From JAJYTI01 sp035302145 (GTDB lineage Bacteria; Bacteroidota; Bacteroidia; Flavobacteriales; Flavobacteriaceae), in assembly GCA_035302145.1 (NCBI GenBank), contig DATGSX010000026.1, positions 1 through 10,796 on the forward strand: a stretch of DNA of 10,796 bases, read 5' to 3'. The translations under genes were made by a program, and so were the position numbers. Shown here piece by piece: positions 1-8,111 of the stretch; positions within the stretch are counted from its first letter, which is position 1, and every line of letters starts with the position of its first letter. Under the pieces are notes generated by a model. It had not been told where the DNA came from. It saw only the letters and a program-made list of their open reading frames with translations, and did not search any database.

Positions 1-81
1 ATGACAAATTATGGACTCCTCCGAGAGCTGGAAACTTACTGGAAGAGCCCATGTATCAATCTAAATATGAATTTAAATTAA
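1..81 (+). CDS. Possible 3' end of an upstream gene (partial, uncertain)
   Basis: Frame 1 is open from the first base of the window to a TAA at 79-81 and would encode 26 residues ending in NLNMNLN. It begins with ATG at base 1, but that is where the window is cut, so the true start may lie further upstream. The stop lies 12 nt before the susC start, the same gap as between susC and susD, which fits a tightly packed operon. The residues match no family I recognise and do not resemble the end of a FecR-type anti-sigma factor, which often precedes susC. Frame 3 is also open across this stretch (to 129), so the coding frame cannot be settled here. It may simply be leader sequence. Confidence 0.25.
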   Translation: MTNYGLLRELETYWKSPCINLNMNLN

Positions 82-93
82 TAACACAAAAGT

Positions 94-3000
94 ATGAAAA
101 CTTTTACTTTTTGGCTAGTTACTTATCTTAAGTATAGCCTAATTCTTGCTATGCTATTTAGTAGCATAGGGAGTTTATATGCCCAGGACCATAGGGTTTC
201 GGGAACTGTTTCGCATGAGGGCACTCCTTTATTAGGTGCCTCAATAATGATTAAAGACACCCAACGTGGTACTACCTCCGATATGGATGGGTATTTTGAA
301 CTACAAACCCAAGACGACGATGTCTTGGTAGTATCCTACTTAGGCTACAAAACAAAAGAAATCTCTATTCAGGGAAGAACCACCATACACATTGAACTAA
401 CTGCCGATGCTGATATGCTAGATGCAGTAGAGATTACTGGTGGGTACTACTCTTTAGACGAACGTACCATGACCGGTAACGTCACCAAAATAGACACCGA
501 CCAGTTGGAGCAACAGGTTGTTCACAGCCCATTGGAAGCTCTGCAGGGTAGAGTAGCGGGGTTGGAGGTGCAGACAAGATCAGGTTTGAGTGGGCAGGCG
601 CCGTTAGTAACCTTGAGGGGGCAAAGTAGTTTAAGGGGCATAATGGCTAATTTACCACTCTATATAATAGATGGGGTTCAAATTGATAATGCTGAAATAA
701 GTTCTTTAACTCAATTGTATTCTGGAACTGGGATAGATCCGCTTGTCACACTTGATCCATCTTTAATCGAAAGTATCGAAGTTTTAAAAGATGCTGATGC
801 CACAGCCATTTACGGTTCTCGTGGTGCAAATGGCGTTATTATAATTAATACAAAAAGAGGTCAAACAGGCAAAACCAAGTTTGAGTTACAAGCAGAAACG
901 GGGGTGTCTTGGGTTGGGAAGTTTATGAAGCTTATGAATACCGATGAATACTTAGAAATGCGTCGCGAAGCTTTTGAAAACGATGGGGTAGAACCCACCG
1001 AATCCAACGCCCCTGATTTGCTGTTATGGGACCAAAATCGATATACCGATTGGCAAAAGGAGCTGATAGGGGGTAATGCTGAGTTCCAGAAGTACCAAGC
1101 CAGCGTGAGTGGGGGGAATGAGCAAACCTCGTTTCTACTTTCTGGAGGCTTTCAAAAAGAAACCACAGTTTTTCTAGGAGACTTTGGTTTTCAAAGCAAC
1201 AACTTACTAGCAAATATAAACCACCAATCTTTAGATAATAAACTACAACTAAACACTTCCATTAATTATGGTTATCGTAAGAGTAACTTGTTTGATGCAG
1301 GAATATTTGTAAATAATGGTATACGTTTAGCTCCGAATGCTCCTAATTTATTTGATGAAAATGGAAATGTAAATTGGGAATTGGATGAGTTTGGGAATCC
1401 AACATTTGATAATCCAATAACTGGATTAGCTAATCCTAATACTAATAGAATACAATCGCTTCAGTGGAACGGTAGTATTAGCTATAATTTTTTCAAAGAC
1501 TTACATGCAAGGGTTAACCTAGGATTTAACCAAATAGAATATGATGATAAGCAGTTGACATATAAGAAAAATTCAAATCCTTTATATATGTCATCTGCAC
1601 GCTCTATCACTAATCAAAGATTAATAAATAGGAGTCATCTTTTGGTTGAACCTCAACTTAAATATAGTCTTGATTTTAAAAATCATAGAATAAGCAGTTT
1701 AATAGGTACAACTTTTCAAAAAAATGAAAACTTTAATAAATATCTAAGGGGACAAGGTTATTTTTCTGAATCACAAGTTGGTAATATAGCTCTTGCACAG
1801 GAGAAAAATATATCAATGGATAACGCAATTAAGTATCGTTATGCAGCATTATTTGGACGTATAGGATATTCCTATGCTGATAAATACCATCTAAATTTAA
1901 CAGGTAGGAGAGATGGTTCTTCTCGTTTTGGAGAAAAAAATCGTTTTGGAAATTTTGGAGCAATTGGAATGGCATGGGAATTCTATAAGGAAAAATTTAT
2001 AAACGAGAATTTAGTTTGGTTAAGTTTAGGAAAAATTCGAGGTAGCTATGGTAGTTCAGGAAGTGATCAAATAGGAGATTATCAATATAGAAATACTTAT
2101 AGGACTATTCCTTTACATGGAGGTACTTTAAGTAGTGGGGGATTAATGCCGAGTAGATTATATAATCCTTATTACCATTGGGAAAAAAACACTAAGTTAG
2201 AGTTAGCCTTAGATATAGGCTTATGGGAAGATAAGGTGTTTTTAACTTCTAGTTGGTTCAGGGAACGTACCGATAATCAATTGATTGGAGTTGATTTACC
2301 TATTTTGACTGGTTTTACAAGTGTCTTAGGAAATTTCCCAGCCATGGTTGAAAATACAGGATGGGAGTTTATATTACAAACAACTCCAATACAGACTTCT
2401 GATTTTATATGGAATTCTAATCTAAACTTAACCCTCCCGAAAAATAGATTGATAGATTTTCCTGATTTAGAAAACTCTAGTTATGCATCTATATATGAAA
2501 TTGGCAAATCTTTAAATATTCAAAAACTATATCATTATACAGGTGTTGATTCAGCTACGGGAAAATATACTTTTGAAGATATAAATGGAGATGGAGTCTT
2601 AAATGCAGAAGATCAAGTAATAATAGCTGATTTATCACGTGAGTTTTATGGAGGATGGCAAAATAATTTTCAATATAAGAATTGGAGTTTGTCTTTTCTA
2701 TTTGAATTTGTAAAACAAAAAGGAACTGATCCGTTGGTATCGTTTGGTACTGCAGGTGGCTCATATAACATGCCTGCTGAGCTATTAGATCGTTGGCATT
2801 CTTCAAATTCAAAGGGAAAATATCCAGCTTATACTCAGAATTTTGATGCTGATTATTATAATTATATAACGAGCGATGCTATTATTGTGGATGCATCTTT
2901 TGTACGTATGAAATCTTCGTCATTAAACTATCACTTGCCAGTTAATGTAATACAAAATTTAGGTATACAACAAGCGCAGGCATATTTTAAAGCGCAAAAT

Positions 3001-3105
3001 TTATTTACACTTACTCCTTACAAAGGATTTGATCCACAATATCCATCAGGATTAAATCTGCCTTCCCTTATGAGTGTGCACCTTGGCGTAAAACTAACCC
3101 TATAA
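94..3105 (+). CDS. SusC/RagA-family TonB-dependent outer-membrane transporter
   Basis: This is the outer-membrane barrel of a SusCD nutrient importer, which moves ligands captured by SusD into the periplasm using TonB-ExbBD energy. At 1003 residues it has normal family length. Visible in order: a signal peptide with likely cleavage after SLYA (residue 30); a carboxypeptidase-D-like regulatory domain (about 34-105, with the SGTV...GTTSDMDGYF pattern); a TonB-box-like stretch (LDAVEIT, 109-115); a plug domain (about 120-256) with LQGRVAGLEV, LYIIDGV and the SusC signature LKDADATAIYGSRGANG (231-247); then the barrel. An EF-hand-like DINGDGVLNAED lies at 829-840. The chain ends in Leu (KLTL) rather than the usual aromatic residue. 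The ATG at 94 is preceded by an A-rich leader. The first ~1.15 kb is clearly GC-richer than the rest. The family call is certain; the substrate is unknown. Confidence 0.96.
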   Translation: MKTFTFWLVTYLKYSLILAMLFSSIGSLYAQDHRVSGTVSHEGTPLLGASIMIKDTQRGTTSDMDGYFELQTQDDDVLVVSYLGYKTKEISIQGRTTIHIELTADADMLDAVEITGGYYSLDERTMTGNVTKIDTDQLEQQVVHSPLEALQGRVAGLEVQTRSGLSGQAPLVTLRGQSSLRGIMANLPLYIIDGVQIDNAEISSLTQLYSGTGIDPLVTLDPSLIESIEVLKDADATAIYGSRGANGVIIINTKRGQTGKTKFELQAETGVSWVGKFMKLMNTDEYLEMRREAFENDGVEPTESNAPDLLLWDQNRYTDWQKELIGGNAEFQKYQASVSGGNEQTSFLLSGGFQKETTVFLGDFGFQSNNLLANINHQSLDNKLQLNTSINYGYRKSNLFDAGIFVNNGIRLAPNAPNLFDENGNVNWELDEFGNPTFDNPITGLANPNTNRIQSLQWNGSISYNFFKDLHARVNLGFNQIEYDDKQLTYKKNSNPLYMSSARSITNQRLINRSHLLVEPQLKYSLDFKNHRISSLIGTTFQKNENFNKYLRGQGYFSESQVGNIALAQEKNISMDNAIKYRYAALFGRIGYSYADKYHLNLTGRRDGSSRFGEKNRFGNFGAIGMAWEFYKEKFINENLVWLSLGKIRGSYGSSGSDQIGDYQYRNTYRTIPLHGGTLSSGGLMPSRLYNPYYHWEKNTKLELALDIGLWEDKVFLTSSWFRERTDNQLIGVDLPILTGFTSVLGNFPAMVENTGWEFILQTTPIQTSDFIWNSNLNLTLPKNRLIDFPDLENSSYASIYEIGKSLNIQKLYHYTGVDSATGKYTFEDINGDGVLNAEDQVIIADLSREFYGGWQNNFQYKNWSLSFLFEFVKQKGTDPLVSFGTAGGSYNMPAELLDRWHSSNSKGKYPAYTQNFDADYYNYITSDAIIVDASFVRMKSSSLNYHLPVNVIQNLGIQQAQAYFKAQNLFTLTPYKGFDPQYPSGLNLPSLMSVHLGVKLTL

Positions 3106-3117
3106 AATTAAACTATT

Positions 3118-4494
3118 ATGAAACGAATTTTATTATTTCTACTACTTCCTGTAATATTAATGTCTTGTGATGAATTTTTAGAAATCGAACCTAACACAAG
3201 CGAACTAGATACCGAATTGGTATTTCAGAATGATAATACTGCTATAGCTGCTTTAGAAGGTGTTTTTCATCAATTACAAGAAAATGGATTTGCCAGTGGT
3301 AATATACAAAGTGTAACTTTTATTGGAAATATATTGGCAGATGATGCTATAGATTATAACAATACCGATGAGAGGTATGATTTTTATACCAATTCGCTCC
3401 GAGCAGATAATGGGACCAATTATAATATTTGGAGCTCTGCTTACAAGCAACTTTATAATGTCAATGCTTTATTGGAAGGTATAACGGATAATGTAGATTT
3501 ATCTGAAACCACCAGAAATAGAATAAAGGGAGAAACAAAATTTATAAGAGCCTATATTTATTACTATTTAGTGCATTTATACGATGAGGTGCCTTTGGTT
3601 TTATCTACGGATTATCACGTCAATAAAAGTTTACCACGTACTTTTATTAGTGAAATTTATACCCAAATTCAAAAAGATTTAGAAGAAGCGTTAGTATATC
3701 TACCAGAAGATTATGTGCATAGTGAAGGCGAGCATATTCGCCCAACTAAATATGCAGCTTATACTTTACTAGCAAGACTAGCTTTGTGGAAAGAAAATTA
3801 TACTCAGGCGGTTAATTATGCTAGTGAAGTCATAACTTCAGGAAAATATGAACTTTTGACTTTAGATGAAGTATTTAAAGCAAATAGTCGAGAAAGTATT
3901 TGGCAATTAATACCTGTGGTACCTAATACAGGAGCTAATGAAGGAAATCTATTTATATTAGAAAACAATCCAAATGCACCGTATAATCGTTCTTCACAAA
4001 CTTTCACCGAAGACTTTTTATCCATTTGGGATGCAGATGATTTACGTTATCAAAACTGGATAGGAGTCTATACCGAAGGTGATGAGAATTATTACTATCC
4101 ATTTAAATACAAAATTAAAAATGGAGGGGATTCGGAAGAGTATTCTATGGTTATGCGATTCGCAGAACTTTACTTAATCCGAGCAGAAGCATATGCTAAA
4201 AGTGGTAGTCCACAGTTGGCATTGGATGATTTAAATGCTATTCGAAACCGTGCAGGCTTAGCAAATTGGACTATGGCTGATATTTCAGACATCGAACAAG
4301 CAGTACTAGACGAAAGGCGAAGAGAACTCTTTAGTGAATGGGGGCATCGATGGTTAGACCTTAGACGTTTCGAAAAGATTGATGAAGTGCTAGGACAGAA
4401 GAAACCGACTTGGAAACCTCATGCCAAACTACTACCCATACCAGAACAAGATATACTTAGAAATCCATTTTTAACGCAAAACCCAGGTTACTAA
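3118..4494 (+). CDS. SusD/RagB-family surface lipoprotein
   Basis: This is the partner of the preceding SusC. SusD proteins sit as a lid on the outer face of the barrel and bind the ligand. The N-terminus is a lipoprotein signal with lipobox LMSC, giving Cys17 as the lipidated residue; the DEF that follows fits surface export in Bacteroidota. At 458 residues it is in the normal range. Typical SusD stretches are KGETKFIRAYIYYYLVHLYDEVPL (starting at 137, quoted in two parts: KGETKFIRAYIYYY and LVHLYDEVPL), a TPR-like helical pair (209-242), FAELYLIRAEAYAKSG (348-363), DERRRELFSEWGHRWLDLRR (398-417), and the C-terminal LLPIPEQDI...NPGY. It starts 12 nt after susC and ends 4 nt before the amidohydrolase gene, so the three are probably one transcript. 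The ligand cannot be read from the sequence; no glycan-degrading enzyme is adjacent. Confidence 0.95.
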   Translation: MKRILLFLLLPVILMSCDEFLEIEPNTSELDTELVFQNDNTAIAALEGVFHQLQENGFASGNIQSVTFIGNILADDAIDYNNTDERYDFYTNSLRADNGTNYNIWSSAYKQLYNVNALLEGITDNVDLSETTRNRIKGETKFIRAYIYYYLVHLYDEVPLVLSTDYHVNKSLPRTFISEIYTQIQKDLEEALVYLPEDYVHSEGEHIRPTKYAAYTLLARLALWKENYTQAVNYASEVITSGKYELLTLDEVFKANSRESIWQLIPVVPNTGANEGNLFILENNPNAPYNRSSQTFTEDFLSIWDADDLRYQNWIGVYTEGDENYYYPFKYKIKNGGDSEEYSMVMRFAELYLIRAEAYAKSGSPQLALDDLNAIRNRAGLANWTMADISDIEQAVLDERRRELFSEWGHRWLDLRRFEKIDEVLGQKKPTWKPHAKLLPIPEQDILRNPFLTQNPGY

Positions 4495-4498
4495 AATC

Positions 4499-7400
4499 AT
4501 GAAAAGTTTAAAATACTGTCACCTATGCTTAGCTATTTGGCTAGGCATATCTAGCCTTAGCTGTGCACAAAATAAAGCAACTTTTGAGCTAGCAGAAGAT
4601 GAAAAATTGATAGAATTTACTACGGATCGATTTACTTTACCTAATCTACACGTTACTCCTGACGGGGAATCCATTATATTTGATGTACTAGGTGATATTT
4701 ACCAAGTACCTATAGAAGGAGGTAAAGCCGAGGTATTATTGCAAGACAACAATTGGAAACGCGGAGCTAAATTATCACCAGATGGAAAAACACTAGCTTA
4801 TGTAAGCGATGAAACAAGACAGTTTCAAGTGTGGACTATGGATTTGGAGACCAAAAAAAAGAGAGTTTATCCTATCGTGGATACAAGACACCTCCCTATT
4901 TATGCCTATTGGAAAGATGATAGGAATTTATTAATCCCTAGTAAAGAAGGTTTACAAACCTTTGATGTTACTACAGGAAAAGGACAAATAATACGTCCTG
5001 CTTTGGAAGATGAAAAATCTCTAACACATGTAGTAAATAGAACTATGAGTGTCAGTAAATTTAGTGAATTTGCTTATTTCCAAAAAAATGGAGTTTTATG
5101 GGCATATGATATAGAAAAAAACATCGATTTATTTATAGAACCAATTCCCGATAAAGCCTATTTAAAATCTATTAGAGGTTCTGAAAATGGACAGAATCTT
5201 TTGTTTTATAAAATGAATCCAGAAAATAATGCAGACCAAAATTTAGTACATTGGGATCTAACAACAAACAATTTAAACGTTCTAAATACGACACGAACTC
5301 TAGGGAATTCCACATCTTTAAATTACAGTTTTGACTTTATAGATGATACCACTATTGTTTTAGATAAAGAAGGTGAAATTGTTCGAATGGATATAGAAAC
5401 TGGGGAATATGAATCGATTCCTATAGAATTAGAAGTGAAAAAAGTAATTAAAAAACCTTTACGCAGAAAATCCCAATATATCAAAGATTCCATCATCACC
5501 GCAAGTGTACTACGAAATCCAGTTACTCAACCAAATTTAGACACCATTTATTTTGGTGCTTTTGGAAAGTTGCACTCGTATGCGAAAAGTACAGAAGTGA
5601 TAACAGAAGTTTATCCTGAAAAAGATCGATTTGAAGTTTCTCCAAGCCTATCATCTGATGGAAAATATCTAGCCTATACTACATGGAATGATGCTGAAAT
5701 GGGGCATGTGTTTTTAAGAGAAATACGTACTGGAAAGGAACACCAACTCACAAAAACTCCAGGCAGATACATCAATCCTACATGGTCACCTGATGGAACA
5801 ACAATTGTTTTTGTAGCCGATGAAACCGAAGCTAAAATGGGCATCCCAAATCAAATTTCTGGATCTATTAGTCTAGAGTATCAGCTAACTATAAAGTCAG
5901 TTGAAGTTATTGACAATTATATTAGTAATGATATTATTGAAGTATATCCTAAAACTAGTTTTCCAAATAGATTTTATCCTATACCTGTTTATAATCCAAA
6001 TGGGAAGAGTTTATATATTACAACAAGAAATCGTGACAAGGATTTACCCATTCTAATTGAAATTGATTTGAAGACAAAAGAAGTGTTACAAGAAAAATTA
6101 ATCCCTTTTAACATAGATGAGGTAGTAGTTTCACCAAATGCAAATCATATAGCTTTTATATATAATGAACAGGTATGGATTGATTTATTTCCACATACGA
6201 TAGATTTAAAAATTTATGAACATGAAAGTCTTATACCCATGAAAAGGCGCTATAAAGGCGGGTATGTGACTAATATTTTATTGCCTGAGGCTAAATCTGT
6301 ATACGAAGTAGCTCCTAGTTATTTGTACTGGCAAGATGAAAACACTTTAATGTGGGGGTCAGCAGAGGAAGTTTATACCTATGATGTACAAACCGATAAA
6401 ACCAAAAAAATAGCAGACTTAAAAGTACATAAACAAAGGGCAATTCCCATAACAAAATATGCACTGACCAATGCAAGAATCATCACTATGAATAAACATG
6501 ATGACATCATTGAAAAGGGGACTATTCTTATTAAAGATAATCGAATTAAAGCAGTTGGAAAACAAGAAGAAATAATGATTCCTAAAGATTATAAAGTATT
6601 TGAACTTGAAGGAAAAAGCATTATTCCAGGACTAATCGATGTGCATACTCATTTACACTTCTACCCTTCTGAGTTTTTAAATCAGCAAGAAAGACAATAT
6701 GTAGGTACTCTCGCTTATGGAATAACTACAGTATATGATCCATCTCAAAAAGTTTTAAATTATAGAGAACAAGCACAAATGGTTGAAATCGGCGAATTGT
6801 TAGGTCCGCGAATTTTTGGATCAGGTAATATAATTATTGGTGTTTCTAAGCGAATGTCAGATCATCACAAAGATATCAACTCGATAAATGATGTTTACAG
6901 AATTATTAAAAGCAATAAAAAAATTGGAGTTTCAGGTCCAATTAAAGATTATAATATAGAGGATAAAAAAATTAGAAACCTCTTATTAGAGGCTTGTAAA
7001 GAATATGGAATAAATATCACAGCACATCAGGACATATTTGCAACTGCATTAAGTAGAATCATTCAAGGGTATACTGCAATAGAACATGAGATTGGAACTT
7101 TTCCAATGCAAAAAGATATAATCCAATTAATTAGCCAAAGTGGAGTTTATTATACACCAACATATATAGTTAGACCAGGAGTAAAAAATATTTACGTAGA
7201 TAATACTTCAATTGAAAAGCAAAAGTTACTTTATTTGAACGGAAATATTTTGTTTAACAACTATTACCTATCACATTATGAATCTCAGAATGAGGATATA
7301 CAATTGGTATATGATGCATGGAGAGAGGCGGGGTTTAGAGAACATGATAGAGCTATACAAACATTAAAGGGTATTGTGGAACTTAATGGTAAGGTAACTG

Positions 7401-7729
7401 TTGGGGGTCATGGCGATCCTCTGCCAGGCATTGGAATGCATTGGGAAATATGGTTTATGACAAAGGGAATGACAAATTATCAAGCTTTAAAGGCAGCAAC
7501 GATTAATGGTGCTGAGAAATTGGATTTACAAGAAGAAATAGGAACAATAGAAAGTAATAAACTTGCAGATTTAGTAATATTAAATTCTAATCCACTTGAG
7601 AATATATTTAATACTACGGATATTTTATACACCATTCAAAATGGAAATATTTATGAAGCTGAAAGAATGAACCAATTGTATCCATTCAAAAAGAAATTAA
7701 AGTCATGGGGAAGGGATGCCAATAAATAG
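4499..7729 (+). CDS. Periplasmic beta-propeller (TolB/PD40-like) plus metal-dependent amidohydrolase fusion
   Basis: This 1076-residue exported enzyme begins with a signal sequence ending SSLSCAQ (Cys22), probably a lipoprotein, although the lipobox is not ideal. Residues ~40-640 form a beta-propeller with PD40-like turns: TPDG (53-56), LSPDG (92-96), SSDG (385-388), WSPDG (429-433), NPNG (499-502) and SPNANH (545-550). Residues ~653-1060 are an imidazolonepropionase/prolidase-like amidohydrolase. All expected metal ligands are visible: HTH in IDVHTHLH (His716, His718), Lys816 in GPIKDY (candidate carbamylated Lys), His843 in ITAHQD, His863 in IEHEIG and Asp973 in GGHGD. By family it should hydrolyse an amide, peptide or cyclic amide bond. 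It follows susD by 4 nt, so it probably acts on what SusCD imports. The exact substrate is not determinable. An intact catalytic site argues against a purely structural role. Confidence 0.9.
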   Translation: MKSLKYCHLCLAIWLGISSLSCAQNKATFELAEDEKLIEFTTDRFTLPNLHVTPDGESIIFDVLGDIYQVPIEGGKAEVLLQDNNWKRGAKLSPDGKTLAYVSDETRQFQVWTMDLETKKKRVYPIVDTRHLPIYAYWKDDRNLLIPSKEGLQTFDVTTGKGQIIRPALEDEKSLTHVVNRTMSVSKFSEFAYFQKNGVLWAYDIEKNIDLFIEPIPDKAYLKSIRGSENGQNLLFYKMNPENNADQNLVHWDLTTNNLNVLNTTRTLGNSTSLNYSFDFIDDTTIVLDKEGEIVRMDIETGEYESIPIELEVKKVIKKPLRRKSQYIKDSIITASVLRNPVTQPNLDTIYFGAFGKLHSYAKSTEVITEVYPEKDRFEVSPSLSSDGKYLAYTTWNDAEMGHVFLREIRTGKEHQLTKTPGRYINPTWSPDGTTIVFVADETEAKMGIPNQISGSISLEYQLTIKSVEVIDNYISNDIIEVYPKTSFPNRFYPIPVYNPNGKSLYITTRNRDKDLPILIEIDLKTKEVLQEKLIPFNIDEVVVSPNANHIAFIYNEQVWIDLFPHTIDLKIYEHESLIPMKRRYKGGYVTNILLPEAKSVYEVAPSYLYWQDENTLMWGSAEEVYTYDVQTDKTKKIADLKVHKQRAIPITKYALTNARIITMNKHDDIIEKGTILIKDNRIKAVGKQEEIMIPKDYKVFELEGKSIIPGLIDVHTHLHFYPSEFLNQQERQYVGTLAYGITTVYDPSQKVLNYREQAQMVEIGELLGPRIFGSGNIIIGVSKRMSDHHKDINSINDVYRIIKSNKKIGVSGPIKDYNIEDKKIRNLLLEACKEYGINITAHQDIFATALSRIIQGYTAIEHEIGTFPMQKDIIQLISQSGVYYTPTYIVRPGVKNIYVDNTSIEKQKLLYLNGNILFNNYYLSHYESQNEDIQLVYDAWREAGFREHDRAIQTLKGIVELNGKVTVGGHGDPLPGIGMHWEIWFMTKGMTNYQALKAATINGAEKLDLQEEIGTIESNKLADLVILNSNPLENIFNTTDILYTIQNGNIYEAERMNQLYPFKKKLKSWGRDANK

Positions 7730-7736
7730 AATTATA

Positions 7737-7764
7737 AATAGGGAACGAAAACTCGTTCCCTATT
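7737..7764. terminator. Bidirectional hairpin terminator between convergent genes
   Basis: AATAGGGAACGA (7737-7748) and TCGTTCCCTATT (7753-7764) are exact reverse complements, giving a 12-bp stem with a 4-nt AAAC loop. It sits 7 nt after the amidohydrolase stop and 24 nt before the stop codon of the convergent small-peptide gene. The tracts after the stem are A/T-rich but are not long U runs on either strand. It probably ends transcription from both sides; the position and perfect stem are the evidence. Confidence 0.85.
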
Positions 7765-7788
7765 AAAATGAATAATAGTAATTATATA

Positions 7789-8064
7789 CTATTTCCATTC
7801 AACTGGCAAAATATCATTGTGACTAACATTAATTTCACAACCAAGATCAAATACTGGCATAATTTTACCATTTACGAATATCTGACAATTTTCTCCAGTA
7901 ACAAGTCTTGAACACCTTGCTTCTATATTGACACATTGATTTTCACTATTGAGGTAATAAACATCAGTGAAAGGAGTTTGTTGGGCGTTACTCCCACTAA
8001 ACGCATACGCTCCAAAAGCTGCCATAAACACTACGGCAATCTTCATTACAACATTTGTTTTCAT
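7789..8064 (-). CDS. Small exported four-cysteine peptide, DUF6520-like
   Basis: This is a 91-residue secreted protein. The N-terminus MKTNVVMKIAVVFMAAFGAY is a short charged region plus hydrophobic core, and cleavage is likely near AFSGSNA-Q (about residue 27). The mature ~64 residues carry four cysteines (44, 51, 60, 76) in the spacing C-x6-C-x8-C-x15-C, enough for two disulfides. Length, signal and cysteine layout resemble the Bacteroidota DUF6520 family; that assignment is from memory of the family pattern and its function is unknown. It lies 47 nt downstream of the MauE-like gene on the same strand with no hairpin between, so they are probably co-transcribed. A NVEALA-type peptide is an alternative, but the characteristic NVEALA motif is absent. 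The start is the only Met before the hydrophobic core; Met7 is possible but would remove the charged N-region. Confidence 0.8.
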   Translation of the reverse strand: MKTNVVMKIAVVFMAAFGAYAFSGSNAQQTPFTDVYYLNSENQCVNIEARCSRLVTGENCQIFVNGKIMPVFDLGCEINVSHNDILPVEWK

Positions 8065-8111
8065 AATACTAAAAATTAAAAATGGTGCCTACTATAATGT
8101 CAGGTGTTCGG

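Noticed and set aside
932..1213. A 93-codon open frame on the minus strand inside susC
   Set aside because: It is antisense to a strongly supported SusC coding region, has no recognisable domain or start context, and is expected by chance.
2555..2812. An 85-codon minus-strand open frame inside susC
   Set aside because: It is antisense to the SusC barrel, has a low-complexity translation (LLLLDLLHLRLHLHLYL) and no family resemblance.
3816..4025. A 69-codon minus-strand open frame inside susD
   Set aside because: It is antisense to conserved SusD sequence, with no independent support.
94..4494. Classification as a polysaccharide utilisation locus
   Set aside because: SusCD alone does not define one. 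No glycoside hydrolase, lyase, sulfatase or hybrid two-component sensor occurs in the window, and the only enzyme is an amidohydrolase.
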